A stretch of DNA of 64,000 nt from Longimycelium tulufanense (GCF_014645795.1 NZ_BMMK01000008.1:102067-166066); one strand, 5' to 3'. Counted from the first letter of the stretch, positions 53,401 through 61,408 are shown. The notes: a model not told the origin generated them from the letters alone. Translations and numbers: made by a program.

Positions 53401-54951
53401 CCCACGCAACTGCGCACGACGCTCCGGGTGTCGTTGGAGGACATGCCCTACCTCCGCGACCACAGCCTGCTCCGGCAACCCGCGGACTGGCCGGATGACG
53501 GCGACCGGTTCCCGGTCGTGCCGGCGACCACGCTCATCGGGCACATGATGGAGTTCGCCGAGCAGGCGGCACCGGGGCGCAAAGCCGTTGCCGTGCACGA
53601 CGTTCAGCTCTTCCGCTGGGTCACCGCTGTTCCCGCGGTGGACCTACCGGTCACGGTGACCCCGGAGGGGACCGACCGGGTCGCGGTGACCTTCGGGCAG
53701 TACTGCCGGGCAACCGTGGAGCTGACGGCGGGCTACCCGCAGGATCCACCGGCGCCGTGGCGACCCGAGCAGCTGGGTGCCGAGCAGCAGCCCGAGCTCA
53801 CCGGCAAGGAGCTGTACACCAGGCGCTGGATGTTCCACGGCCCCCGGTTCCAGGGGGTCAGCGAGCTCGTCGGCGTCGGCGAGTCCCATGTGCGCGGGGT
53901 GATCACCACCCCGCCCGCCCCGGGCTCCCTGCTGGACAACGCGGGCCAGGTCTTCGGGTACTGGCCGCTGAGCAGGCTGACCGAGCGGAGCATGGTGCTG
54001 CCGATCGGGCTGCGCCGGGCCCGTTTCTTCGGCCCCCATCCCGAGCCGGGAACGCGCCTGGACTGCCTCGTCCGCTACACCACGATCAGCGACAGCCAGG
54101 TCGTGGGCGACATCCAGCTCGTTGCCGACGGGCGGGTCTGGGCCGAGCTGACCGGCTGGCGGGACCGGCGCTTCGAGAGCAACTTCGAACTGGACCGCCA
54201 CCCGGACCGGACCGCGCTGGCCCGACGCCAAGCCGGCGGCTGGACACTGCTCTTCGAGGGATGGCCGGACGGGGCCTCCCGGGACATGTTCCTGCGCCGG
54301 CACTTCAACGACACCGAGCGGGCGGAGTTCGAGGGCCTGTCACCCCGCGGCCGCCGGCACTGGGTGCTGGGCCGGCTCGTCGTCAAGGACGCGGTCCGGC
54401 AGTGGCTGTGGGAGCACGGCGAGGACTCGGTGTTCCCCATCGAGATCCAGGTGGGCAACGACGCGACCGGCCGGCCGGTGGTGGCGGGCTGGTCCGGGCG
54501 AACGCTGCCCGGGCTGAACGTCTCGCTGGCCCACCGGGCCGAGGCCGGCGTGGCGCTGGTACGGCCCGCCGGCGGCGCGGACCAGCCCGGCGTGGGCATC
54601 GACATCGAGGAGATCGCCGACCGCGCCGAGGGCGCGCACCGGCTCGCGTTGGGCGATGCCGAGCGGGAGCTGCTGACCGCACGTGCCGCCGGGGGCGAGG
54701 AAGCGTTGTGGTTCACCCGGTTCTGGGCCGCCAAGGAAGCGGTGGCCAAGGCCGAGGGAACCGGCCTGCAGGGCCGCCCGCGGGGCTTCGCGGTCATCGC
54801 CGCTGGGCCGACCGAGCTCGTGGTTACGGCGGGGACGCGCCGATATCGGGTGCACTGCACGGAGGTCGCCAACCCACCCGGACTGCCCGCGCGGCAGTAC
54901 GTGGTGGCGTGGACGGCCGGACCAACTTCGGATGAGGAGGCGGACGGGTGA
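50419..54951 (+). CDS. Multidomain synthase: KS, AT, DH, phosphopantetheinyl transferase
   Basis: A 1510-residue partner synthase. KS (about 8-440) has Cys216 in DAACASS, His354 in EAHGTAT and His398 in IGHAMP. The AT (about 575-870) keeps the nucleophile Ser656 in AGHSIGE, but the usual GQGSQ loop reads FPGLEAEFRP; FRSGFHTPMLEP follows. A hot-dog DH region (about 1000-1270) has YLRDHSLL and MFHGPRFQGV. A Sfp-type PPTase closes the protein (about 1300-1490; GVGIDIEEIADRA, FWAAKEAVAKAEG) and should load the carrier Ser of both ACPs. The ATG at 50419 shares one base with the previous stop; GTG 50416 is also possible. Fused KS-AT-DH-PPTase is an unusual grouping. In canonical systems PPTase (PfaE) is separate. 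Confidence 0.88.
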   Translation: MPMEPNTPVAIVGMAVILPGAGDLQTYWHNLVNGVDAITQVPDNRWDPVFYRPEAAQGPARAHEIYCRRGGFVDEFAEIDVTQFGIMPASIPGTEPDQFLALKVAADAITDAGGADRLPTDRDRIGVILGRGGYMVAGQARLAQRVSTAAQLVRTLGQLLPELTPEQLERVRAAYADHLGPEHPESAIGLVPNLTASRIANRLDLRGPAYTVDAACASSLVAVEHAVRELASGHCDVVLAGGVHHCHDISFWSVFSQLRALSPTEAIRPFDRRADGVLIGEGTGVVLLKRLADAERDGDRIYAVIRGTGVASDGRAASLFNPDPGGQERAVRQAWRMAGLDPTAPDALGLLEAHGTATPAGDAAELSTVAAVFGPDQGDGARNGARPIIGSVKSMIGHAMPAAGVAGLVKAALAVYHGTLLPTLHCDDPHPTLARTRFRPITRAEPWETDGQRVRRAGVNAFGFGGINAHVILEQAPSGPALVPPPRVSVREPERVLRLTADSPEQLAQLLDADDTTVLAAGSDRNPEQPGRTRLGVVEPTARKLSLARRIVGKGRPWRGRNDIWFTPTPLLSGDAPGKVAFVFPGLEAEFRPRADDIVDLVGLPDGLHSYVSPTDDPIAAGDVTRHALGVLGLGRLLDSALHQMKIVPDAVAGHSIGEWIAMVTSGLLGEDAATGLLDTVDPDVLHFPSLVFAAIGAPAERVLEALTDWDGIVLSHDNAPNQSVVCGSAERVEEFVRWFRARNVLSQTLPFRSGFHTPMLEPYLAPARESAEQFEFHTPTVPIWSGTTAAPYPDDHAAVRRLFIRHLLEPVRFRPLIAAMYDAGFRVFVQVGLGQLGALVDDVLHGQEHLAISAATANRDGLAQLSRVATALWVDGGAPDTGLLGERPVSGRGHAGEQAQARQRNNGRRPTKLDLGCTLISLEDEARQELAPLFAGKGSGSGADLSTLDGFVDRFPAAGQLQALLKETADTAAAVIAAGTRGPDPTRPAQPAAPTQLRTTLRVSLEDMPYLRDHSLLRQPADWPDDGDRFPVVPATTLIGHMMEFAEQAAPGRKAVAVHDVQLFRWVTAVPAVDLPVTVTPEGTDRVAVTFGQYCRATVELTAGYPQDPPAPWRPEQLGAEQQPELTGKELYTRRWMFHGPRFQGVSELVGVGESHVRGVITTPPAPGSLLDNAGQVFGYWPLSRLTERSMVLPIGLRRARFFGPHPEPGTRLDCLVRYTTISDSQVVGDIQLVADGRVWAELTGWRDRRFESNFELDRHPDRTALARRQAGGWTLLFEGWPDGASRDMFLRRHFNDTERAEFEGLSPRGRRHWVLGRLVVKDAVRQWLWEHGEDSVFPIEIQVGNDATGRPVVAGWSGRTLPGLNVSLAHRAEAGVALVRPAGGADQPGVGIDIEEIADRAEGAHRLALGDAERELLTARAAGGEEALWFTRFWAAKEAVAKAEGTGLQGRPRGFAVIAAGPTELVVTAGTRRYRVHCTEVANPPGLPARQYVVAWTAGPTSDEEADG

Positions 54952-55265
54952 GTATCGAGTACGCCCCGCTGGCCGCGGACGCCGACGTGGTGTTGGGCGA
55001 GGTCGCCGGGATGATCCGGGAGGTGCTCGAGGAGTACGAGCCCGAGGATCTCGAGATCGGCATGGCCACCAGGTTCGGCGAGGACCTGGAGTTCGAGAGC
55101 ATCGACCTGGTGGCGATGGCCGACCATCTCAACGCGCGCTACGGCGAGGTGGTGAACTTCGCCGAGTACCTGGCAAGCATGGAGCTGGACGAGATCATCG
55201 AGCTCTCCGTCGGCCAGCTCGTCGAGTACATCGTCGCCTGCCTGCGTGCGGTCGAGGGAGGCTGA
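54948..55265 (+). CDS. Discrete acyl carrier protein
   Basis: A 105-residue acidic carrier protein. The attachment Ser is Ser51 in LEFESIDLVAM, preceded by GEDLEFES (the usual D-S-L reads E-S-I). YGEVVNFAEYLASMELDEI follows as the second half of the four-helix fold. Being separate from the ACP in the megasynthase, it may receive the finished chain or carry a starter unit. GTG 54948 overlaps the PPTase gene by 4 bases. Confidence 0.9.
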   Translation: MSIEYAPLAADADVVLGEVAGMIREVLEEYEPEDLEIGMATRFGEDLEFESIDLVAMADHLNARYGEVVNFAEYLASMELDEIIELSVGQLVEYIVACLRAVEGG

Positions 55266-55268
55266 GCG

Positions 55269-56123
55269 GTGGCCAAGTTTCTTGCCAACGGTGTCCGCCA
55301 CCACGTGCAGCGCCTACCCGCGCGGCAGGACTCGCCGGGGCCGGCGCCCGTCGTGGTCTTCGTCCACGGTGTCTTCATCGACACCCTGGCGAGCTTCTAC
55401 TTCACGCTGGCGCCCGCGTTCGCGGCCGCCGGCTGCGAGGTGATCACCTATGACCTGCGCGGGCACGGCAAGAGCGAGCGCCCACCCAGCGGCTACCGGA
55501 TCGACGACTTCGTCACCGACCTCGACGCGCTGCTGGACGAGATGGGGGTGACCGCCCCGGTCCACCTCGTCGGCAACTCCTTCGGCGGCACCGTGGCGTT
55601 CGGCCACGCCGTGCGCCGGCCGGACCGGGTGGCCAGCCTCACCGTCATCGAGTCCGGGCCCGCCACCCGGGCCTGGACCGAGATCATGGCCGGGGCGCTG
55701 TACAAGGTCACGGTGGAGCCGGACCAGGCGATGGCCTGGTTCACCACCGAGTTCGGCCGCACCGTCGCCAACCTGACGCCCCCGCAACAGGCCCATCTGG
55801 AACGGCTCGCGAGAGCGGCGACCCGGCTGATGGAGACGACCAGCATCGTCCTCGACATCCCCACCAGCACCACCGTCGACGACGAGGCCCTGCGGGCCGT
55901 GCGGACCCCGGTTCTGCTCCTCGTCGGAGGTGGCGGTCTGGTCAGCGACGAGACCGACCGCTTGCAGGCCCTCCTGCCCAGGTCCCGGACGGTCGTGATG
56001 CCCGGTTACAAGCACGCGGTGTTGGTCGAGGCGCCGCACCAGGTGGGCGAGGCCACCCTGGCGTGGATCCGTGAGCAGCACGCAGCGGCGACCCCGGCAC
56101 CGGAGGAGGTGGAGACTGGGTGA
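55269..56123 (+). CDS. Alpha/beta hydrolase, probable chain-release enzyme
   Basis: A 284-residue alpha/beta hydrolase. VVFVHGVFIDTLASF opens the oxyanion strand, VITYDLRGHGKSERP and LVGNSFGGTVAFGHAV (nucleophile Ser in GNSFG, about residue 103) follow, and the late His lies in MPGYKHAVLVEAP. It is placed between the carrier protein and a glycosyltransferase, which suggests thioester cleavage or transfer of the lipid to an alcohol, rather than general esterase action. The start is GTG 55269, 6 bases after GAGGGAGG. It overlaps the glycosyltransferase by 4 bases. Confidence 0.87.
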   Translation: MAKFLANGVRHHVQRLPARQDSPGPAPVVVFVHGVFIDTLASFYFTLAPAFAAAGCEVITYDLRGHGKSERPPSGYRIDDFVTDLDALLDEMGVTAPVHLVGNSFGGTVAFGHAVRRPDRVASLTVIESGPATRAWTEIMAGALYKVTVEPDQAMAWFTTEFGRTVANLTPPQQAHLERLARAATRLMETTSIVLDIPTSTTVDDEALRAVRTPVLLLVGGGGLVSDETDRLQALLPRSRTVVMPGYKHAVLVEAPHQVGEATLAWIREQHAAATPAPEEVETG

Positions 56124-57298
56124 GCCGGTTCCTGCTCGTCGTTCCCCCACTGGTGGGGCACATCAACCCGCTCGTCGGTGTCGCCGCCGAGCTGGTCGAG
56201 CGGGGACACGAGGTGGCCTGGGTGGGGGTGCCGGAACTGGTCCGGGGACTGTCGGGCGAGCACGCCACCGTGTTCCCCGCCGACGCCGGCGACGTGACCA
56301 AGGTACGGGACAGGCCCGCGGGGCTTCGTGGCATGGCCGCGCTGCGGGTGCTGTGGACGGACCTGCTCGTTCCGATGGCGGACTTCATGGCGCCGGGTGT
56401 GCGGGCCGCGATCGAGGAGTTCGTCCCGGACGTCATGGTCTGCGACCAGCAGGCGATGGCCGGGGGACTCCTCGCGGAGCTGCTGGGACTGCCATGGGCA
56501 ACCTCGGCCAGCACCCCCACGGAGCTCACCACGGAGTATCTTCCCGGTGTCGAGTCCTGGATCGCCGAACAGGTCGACGGGCTGCGAGAACGGATCGGCG
56601 ACCCGAAAAGCAAGATCGACCCGCGCTTCTCCCCGGATCTCGTGCTGGCGTTCACCACGCAAGCCCTGACCGGGTCGGACATCGAGGTCGGCGAGCAGGT
56701 GCGCTTCGTGGGGCCATCGATCGGCGCGCGGCCGCTCGTGGCCGACTTTCCCTGGGAGCGGCTGGATCCCGCGCGCAGGAAGGTACTGATCTCGCTGGGC
56801 ACGGCCAATCCCGCGGCCGTGGAGCGGTTTTTGACGGTGTCGGCGGAGGCGGCTCTCGCACGGTCGAGCCAGCTGCAGGCGGTGATCGTCGATCCGAGCG
56901 GAGCCCTCGGGGAACCGGGGGACAACGTGATCGTCCGCCCGAAGGTTCCGCAGCTGTCACTGCTCCCGCACCTTGACGCGGTGGTCTGCCACGCCGGGCA
57001 CAACACCGTCTGCGAGTCGCTGTGGCACGGGCTTCCCCTCGTGGTGGCACCGATCCGGGATGACCAGGGCGACGTGGCCAGCAAGGTGGTGGAGGCGGGT
57101 GCCGGGATACGTCTGCGGTTCACCCGCGCAACCGACCGGCACGTTGGCGACGCCATCGACCGTGTCCTCAATGAGCAGAGCTATCACGAGGCCGCACAAC
57201 GGATCCAGCGTTCGTTCCGTGCCGCAGGGGGCTCCGTCGCGGCGGCGGAACACCTCGAACGCCTGAGTAGGAAACAGCACGCCGTGGCGAGTGGATAG
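56120..57298 (+). CDS. GT1 (MGT/UGT-like) glycosyltransferase
   Basis: A 392-residue GT-B enzyme of the macrolide/lipid glycosyltransferase type. VVPPLVGHINPLVGVAAELVERGHEVAWVG is the acceptor half (core GHINPLVGVA with the catalytic His). The donor half has LISLGTANPAAVERF and the signature CHAGHNTVCESLWHGLPLVV, followed by DDQGDVASKVVEAGAG. It should move a sugar from a nucleotide donor to a hydroxyl of the lipid or polyketide. GTG 56120 overlaps the hydrolase by 4 bases. Its C-terminal tail is short. Confidence 0.9.
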   Translation: MSRFLLVVPPLVGHINPLVGVAAELVERGHEVAWVGVPELVRGLSGEHATVFPADAGDVTKVRDRPAGLRGMAALRVLWTDLLVPMADFMAPGVRAAIEEFVPDVMVCDQQAMAGGLLAELLGLPWATSASTPTELTTEYLPGVESWIAEQVDGLRERIGDPKSKIDPRFSPDLVLAFTTQALTGSDIEVGEQVRFVGPSIGARPLVADFPWERLDPARRKVLISLGTANPAAVERFLTVSAEAALARSSQLQAVIVDPSGALGEPGDNVIVRPKVPQLSLLPHLDAVVCHAGHNTVCESLWHGLPLVVAPIRDDQGDVASKVVEAGAGIRLRFTRATDRHVGDAIDRVLNEQSYHEAAQRIQRSFRAAGGSVAAAEHLERLSRKQHAVASG

Positions 57299-57312
57299 GG
57301 GAGGCCATCGGC

Positions 57313-58482
57313 ATGACGGGGATCAGCAGGCGCAGATGGTGGCTACGGCTCGGGCTCTTGGTGATGGTGCTGTTCGGGCTGGTACTCCGGCTCGTGCGCT
57401 CGGCAACCGAGCAGCCCAAGCCCGACAACGCACCGAGCCGGACCCAACAGGTGGCATCGCTACGCCTGACGTACCAGATCGATCTCGTCGACGGGGTGCA
57501 GCGCTTCTTCGAGGCCCGGCGTAACGACTGCCCGTGGTGCGGGTCGACGCAACTTCGGGTACGGCTGCGCACCACCGACCTGCTGCAGCACAAGCCCGGA
57601 CGGTTCGTCCTGGAACAGTGCGAGCGCTGCGGGCACATCTTCCAGAACCCGCGGTTGACCCCCGACGGGCTCGAGTTCTACTACCGGGACTGCTACGACG
57701 GCCTGGGCGCCGACCTGATGGAGAAGGCGTTCAGCTCCCAGCGCAAGAACTACCTGTCGCGCGCCGAGACCGTCCGGCCCTACACCACGCCGAGGAACTG
57801 GCTCGACGTCGGCACCGGGCACGGCCACTTCTGCGAGGCGGCCCGTAGCGTGTTCCCCAACACCGTGTTCGACGGCCTCGACTTCACCGACGGGGTCGAG
57901 CTGGGGGCCGAACACGGCCGGATCGACCACGCCTATCGGGGACAGCTCGTCGAACTCGCCGATGAGCTGGCCGGTCGGTACGACCTGGTCAGCATGTTCC
58001 ACTACCTCGAACACACCACCGAGCCGACACTGGAGCTGGAGGCGGCCCGAAAGGTCGTGCGGCCCGGCGGATACCTGCTCATCGACCTGCCCGACCCCGA
58101 GTGCCGGTACGGTCGCCTGCTCGGTCGGTACTGGATGCCGTGGCTGCAACCGCAGCACCTCAACATGATCCCGCTCGGCAACCTGCGCCAAAAGCTTCTC
58201 GGACTGGGATTCACCGTGGTCACCGAGCAACGTACCGAGGCACACCAGGGCGGAGACCTGCTCTCCTCGGCCGCACTGGCGATCAACCACCTGGCCCCTC
58301 AGGACGACCTCCCGTGGTTCCCCACACCACCGAGCGCCGCCCAGCAGGCGTTGCGCAACACCGTGTGGTTGAGCGCGATGCCGCTGCTGGTCGCCGGCGG
58401 TGTGGTCGACCGGCTCGTCACGCCGGTCGCGCAGCGGGCCCGGCTGACCAATGCCTACCGGGTCCTGGCCCAGCGGCACTAG
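57313..58482 (+). CDS. Membrane-anchored SAM-dependent methyltransferase
   Basis: A 389-residue protein. An N-terminal helix (WWLRLGLLVMVLFGLVLRLV, about residues 9-28) would anchor it. Zinc-type pairs CPWCGS and CERCGHIFQNP (about residues 71-110) precede the SAM fold NWLDVGTGHGHFCEAA (about residue 155), SMFHYLEHTTEP and KVVRPGGYLLIDLPDP. It probably methylates the sugar or a hydroxyl of the lipid at the membrane. The start is ATG 57313 after GGGGAGG. It closes the operon, and a small hairpin lies 40 bases after its stop. Confidence 0.87.
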   Translation: MTGISRRRWWLRLGLLVMVLFGLVLRLVRSATEQPKPDNAPSRTQQVASLRLTYQIDLVDGVQRFFEARRNDCPWCGSTQLRVRLRTTDLLQHKPGRFVLEQCERCGHIFQNPRLTPDGLEFYYRDCYDGLGADLMEKAFSSQRKNYLSRAETVRPYTTPRNWLDVGTGHGHFCEAARSVFPNTVFDGLDFTDGVELGAEHGRIDHAYRGQLVELADELAGRYDLVSMFHYLEHTTEPTLELEAARKVVRPGGYLLIDLPDPECRYGRLLGRYWMPWLQPQHLNMIPLGNLRQKLLGLGFTVVTEQRTEAHQGGDLLSSAALAINHLAPQDDLPWFPTPPSAAQQALRNTVWLSAMPLLVAGGVVDRLVTPVAQRARLTNAYRVLAQRH

Positions 58483-58522
58483 GCACCGCCGCGAAAGGAC
58501 CGGCTTCCGCGCCTACGCACCG

Positions 58523-58536
58523 CCGGCTGTAGCCGG
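58523..58536. terminator. Small hairpin after the lipid-synthase operon
   Basis: CCGGC-TGTA-GCCGG, flanked by partly pairing bases. Short, no T-run. It is the only candidate end for the long operon before the next promoter 55 bases on. Confidence 0.3.
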
Positions 58537-58590
58537 TGATCGCGGCTTGCCAGACACCACGTCTCCCGGATTGTCAAGTTGCAAGTTGCC

Positions 58591-58618
58591 TTGAAGGAAC
58601 CCGAATCGCGCCTATACT
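58591..58618 (+). promoter_or_regulatory. Sigma-70-type promoter before the small ORF and SNF2 gene
   Basis: TTGAAG (58591-58596), 16 bases, TATACT (58613-58618). The -10 box agrees at five of six places. Transcription would begin near 58625, 42 bases before the small ORF. Confidence 0.55.
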
Positions 58619-58666
58619 CGGCGGCCAGGTGATCGGTCGAGCTACGCAAGGCGAGGTGTGCCGGGC

Positions 58667-58819
58667 GTGCGAGACCAGCTGTTGCGGCTGGCCCTACGCG
58701 AGATGTTCGGCCGGCTGACCGCACTGGGGTTCAACATCGAGGAGATCACGAGGCGTGCTGAGCTGATCTTGTGGCGACGAGCAGTACCCACGCACGATCC
58801 ACGACTGTCGGACCGGTGA
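58667..58819 (+). CDS. Small ORF of 50 residues upstream of the SNF2 gene
   Basis: GTG 58667 to TGA 58819, in phase with a promoter 50 bases upstream and with GGCGAGG as a modest ribosome site. The product (MRDQLLRLALREMFGRLTAL, then GFNIEEITRRAELIL and a basic end) is helical and amphipathic with no clear family. Its stop lies 4 bases before the SNF2 start, so it may couple translation of SNF2 or be a free small protein. Confidence 0.45.
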   Translation: MRDQLLRLALREMFGRLTALGFNIEEITRRAELILWRRAVPTHDPRLSDR

Positions 58820-58823
58820 TCTG

Positions 58824-60695
58824 GTGCTCGAAACGATCCCTGACCGCATGCAGGCGACGTTCGATCCGGACAGCGCGCGGCTTGCGCTCTGGGGATCCGC
58901 GGACCCGGGGGAAGCCGCCCGCGCGTGCGGGCTTCCCGAAGGGGATCCGGGAACGCTGCGGGTGGCCCTGCCGGCCGGCTCCGGGACGCAGGTGGTACCC
59001 GCAGCTGTGCCGGCCCGCTTTCTCTCCCTGGAACCGGCGATGGCCGCGTTGCTGAGCCTGTCCGGTTCGGGCGAGACAAGCGCAACGGTGGAGTCATGGC
59101 GACGGGCGGCCCAACTCGTCACCGATGGGGCAGCACCGGCCGCATACGAGGAGTTGGCTGGCTGGATGCCGGTGGCCGCACACGCCGTGCTGCGGGCCGA
59201 CGAGCAGGCCATCCCCACCCCGCACTCACTCCTTGCCGCCTTTCGCGACGCCGTTACCGCAAGCCGCGCCACCGCGCAGGTGATCCGCGGCGATCTGCGT
59301 GGCTACCAACAACGCGGCGTCGCATGGCTACGGACCCTCGGTGAGCGTGGCGGAGGTGGCATCCTCGCGGACGAGATGGGCCTGGGTAAGACGCTGCAGG
59401 CCATCTGCCTGTTGGCGGTCCGCGATGGCAACCGGCCGCACCTCGTGGTCTGCCCGACGTCGCTGGTGGGGACCTGGGAGCGGGAGCTGGAACGGTTCGC
59501 CCCGACCGTGCCGGTGGTGGCGTTCCACGGGTCGGCTCGCAGTCTGCCGGTCGGTCCGGCCGCGCCGGGCACGGTGGTGGTGACGAGCTATGCCGTGCTG
59601 CGCCGGGATATCGAGCGGCTCGGCGAAATCGCGTGGGATGTGGTGGTATTCGACGAGGCCCAGCAGGTCAAGAATCCGAGCGCCCAGGCCACACGGGCCG
59701 CGCGTGGCCTGGACGCCCGGGTGCGCCTGGCCATGACCGGAACACCCGTGGAGAACCGGCTCGACGACCTGTGGTCGATCATGTCCGTGACCAGTCCCGG
59801 TCTCCTCGGCCCGCGCGCCCGGTTCCGGGCGCGGTTCGCGGCGCCGATCGAGCAACGGCGCTCCGCACGCGCCGCCGAGCGACTCGCCGGTCTGCTCGAA
59901 CCGCACCTGCTGCGGCGAACCAAGACCGAGGTCGCCGCCGACCTCCCGCCGAAGCAACACGTGCTCGTCATGTGCACGCTCACCCGTGAGCAGGCGGAGT
60001 TGTACCGGCGTTGCGTGGACGAGGCGTTCGACGCCGGGCTCGGGACAGGGCTGACTCGCCGCGGTCGTGTGCTGGGGTTGCTGACCCGGCTCAAGCAGGT
60101 CTGCAACCACCCCGCGCAGCTCCTCGGCGACACCGGCCCGCTCACCGGGCGTTCCGGAAAGCTCGACCGCAGCGCGGAGATGCTCGCCGAGATTGCGGCG
60201 AGCGGTGACCGGGCACTGGTCTTCACCCAGTACCGGGCCATGGGCGAGTTGCTCAGCCGACACCTGGCCGCGGTGTTGGAGGTGCCGTCGGTGCCGTTCC
60301 TGCACGGTGGCCTGCCCGCTGGTGCACGGGACAGGCTGGTCACCGCGTTCCAGGAGGCCGCTGACACCAGCCCGGTTCTCGTGCTCAGCCTGCGTGCCGC
60401 CGGCTACGGCCTGACCCTGACCAGGGCGAACCACGTGCTGCACTACGACCGGTGGTGGAACCCGGCCGTGGAGGACCAAGCCAGTGACCGGGTGCACCGA
60501 GTGGGGCAGCAGCGGACTGTCACGGTCCACACCCTGCTCACCGGCGGCACCGTGGAGGAACACATCGCCCGGCTGCACGAGGGCAAGCGGGGGCTGGCGG
60601 GCGTGGTCATTGGCGACGCCGAGGCCGCCTGGGCCGAGCTACCCGACCACGACCTACGTGAGCTGCTGGAGTTGAGCCGCGAGGGGGAGGGTTGA
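58824..60695 (+). CDS. SNF2-family DEAD/DEAH-type ATPase
   Basis: A 623-residue ATP-driven DNA translocase. The helicase core is complete: ILADEMGLGKTLQAIC (Walker A, about residue 181), VVFDEAQQVKNPSAQ (Walker B as DEAQ), LAMTGTPVENRLDDLW, LVFTQYRAMGELL, and SDRVHRVGQQRTV (arginine-finger motif). The N-terminal part is only about 160 residues, much shorter than in common actinomycete members of around 900-1000 residues. GTG 58824 is the first usable start. A SWIM-domain gene overlaps its end by one base; SNF2 and SWIM genes often sit together. DNA repair or nucleoid remodelling is probable but not shown. Confidence 0.9.
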   Translation: MLETIPDRMQATFDPDSARLALWGSADPGEAARACGLPEGDPGTLRVALPAGSGTQVVPAAVPARFLSLEPAMAALLSLSGSGETSATVESWRRAAQLVTDGAAPAAYEELAGWMPVAAHAVLRADEQAIPTPHSLLAAFRDAVTASRATAQVIRGDLRGYQQRGVAWLRTLGERGGGGILADEMGLGKTLQAICLLAVRDGNRPHLVVCPTSLVGTWERELERFAPTVPVVAFHGSARSLPVGPAAPGTVVVTSYAVLRRDIERLGEIAWDVVVFDEAQQVKNPSAQATRAARGLDARVRLAMTGTPVENRLDDLWSIMSVTSPGLLGPRARFRARFAAPIEQRRSARAAERLAGLLEPHLLRRTKTEVAADLPPKQHVLVMCTLTREQAELYRRCVDEAFDAGLGTGLTRRGRVLGLLTRLKQVCNHPAQLLGDTGPLTGRSGKLDRSAEMLAEIAASGDRALVFTQYRAMGELLSRHLAAVLEVPSVPFLHGGLPAGARDRLVTAFQEAADTSPVLVLSLRAAGYGLTLTRANHVLHYDRWWNPAVEDQASDRVHRVGQQRTVTVHTLLTGGTVEEHIARLHEGKRGLAGVVIGDAEAAWAELPDHDLRELLELSREGEG

Positions 60696-61312
60696 TGGCA
60701 GAGCACGGAACCACCGCGTGGGGACGGGCCTGGCTGCGGATCGCCGAACCGACTACCGCCAAGGGCATTGACACCCGGTTGCCTCGGGCGCGGTCCCTGG
60801 CACGCCAAGACGCCGTGCACAATCTCGCGGCCGTGCCGGGTCAGGTCACTGGGACGGTCGTGGCCCGAGACCGCGAACATCGAGTTGACCTTCACGTGCC
60901 GACATGGGCCACCGAACAACGAGAACACGTTCTGCGCTGGATTGCCGACAATGCCGCCACGACCGCCGCCCTCCTCCGCGGTGACGCGCCCGACGAGCTG
61001 GCGGACTGGCTGGTCGCCGCCGGGATCGACGTGGCGCCCACTACCGCGCAGGTTGATGCCGGCTGTCCGTGTCGGGAACGGCGTCGGCCCTGCACGCACG
61101 CTCTTGCGGTTTGCTACGTACTCGTCCAACACATCGACGAGGAGCCGGCCCTCGCTCTCACCCTCCGCGGCCTCACCCGCCCCGAACCAGACCGGCGCTG
61201 GATCCCCTTGACAGAACTCAACCCGCGCGGCTTCTTCGAAGCGCGTACCGCCTTCGGCCGAGGGGGCGTGATTCTTGGCGAGGCGAGATCGGCCCGTAAA
61301 CGTCAGCAATGA
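60695..61312 (+). CDS. SWIM zinc-finger protein
   Basis: A 205-residue cytosolic protein. CPCRERRRPCTHALAVCYVL (about residues 126-145) is a SWIM motif of the form CxC-xn-CxH. TTAWGRAWLRIAEPT and LPRARSLARQDAVHNL at the N-terminus are the conserved leader of the group that pairs with SNF2 ATPases. The start is ATG 60695 (TTG 60692 is 3 bases upstream), after GAGGGGGAGGG. It shares one base with the SNF2 stop. DNA or protein binding in the same process is expected. Confidence 0.88.
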   Translation: MAEHGTTAWGRAWLRIAEPTTAKGIDTRLPRARSLARQDAVHNLAAVPGQVTGTVVARDREHRVDLHVPTWATEQREHVLRWIADNAATTAALLRGDAPDELADWLVAAGIDVAPTTAQVDAGCPCRERRRPCTHALAVCYVLVQHIDEEPALALTLRGLTRPEPDRRWIPLTELNPRGFFEARTAFGRGGVILGEARSARKRQQ

Positions 61313-61374
61313 TACCTGGCCGAGGCTGTAGGGTGGTCGAACTTCGACGGAATTAGTCGAACGGAACAATGTTC

Positions 61375-61402
61375 TTGAGAAAAGACCGATTACGAATACC
61401 AT
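61375..61402 (+). promoter_or_regulatory. Candidate promoter for a leaderless helD message
   Basis: TTGAGA (61375-61380), 16 bases, TACCAT (61397-61402). The start of transcription would fall at about 61409, exactly the G of the GTG start of helD. No ribosome site is visible before that codon. The -10 box agrees at four of six places. Confidence 0.4.
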
Positions 61403-61408
61403 GAACTC

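Noticed and set aside
43460-54951. Enediyne PKS (PksE) as identity of the synthases
   Set aside because: PksE carries KS-AT-ACP-KR-DH-PPTase in one protein. Here two proteins each have a KS and AT, and NMO barrels are fused at the front; none of the usual enediyne neighbours is present.
61313-61408. Rifamycin-associated element upstream of helD
   Set aside because: I looked for the conserved GC-rich inverted repeat and did not see it; the region is AT-rich.
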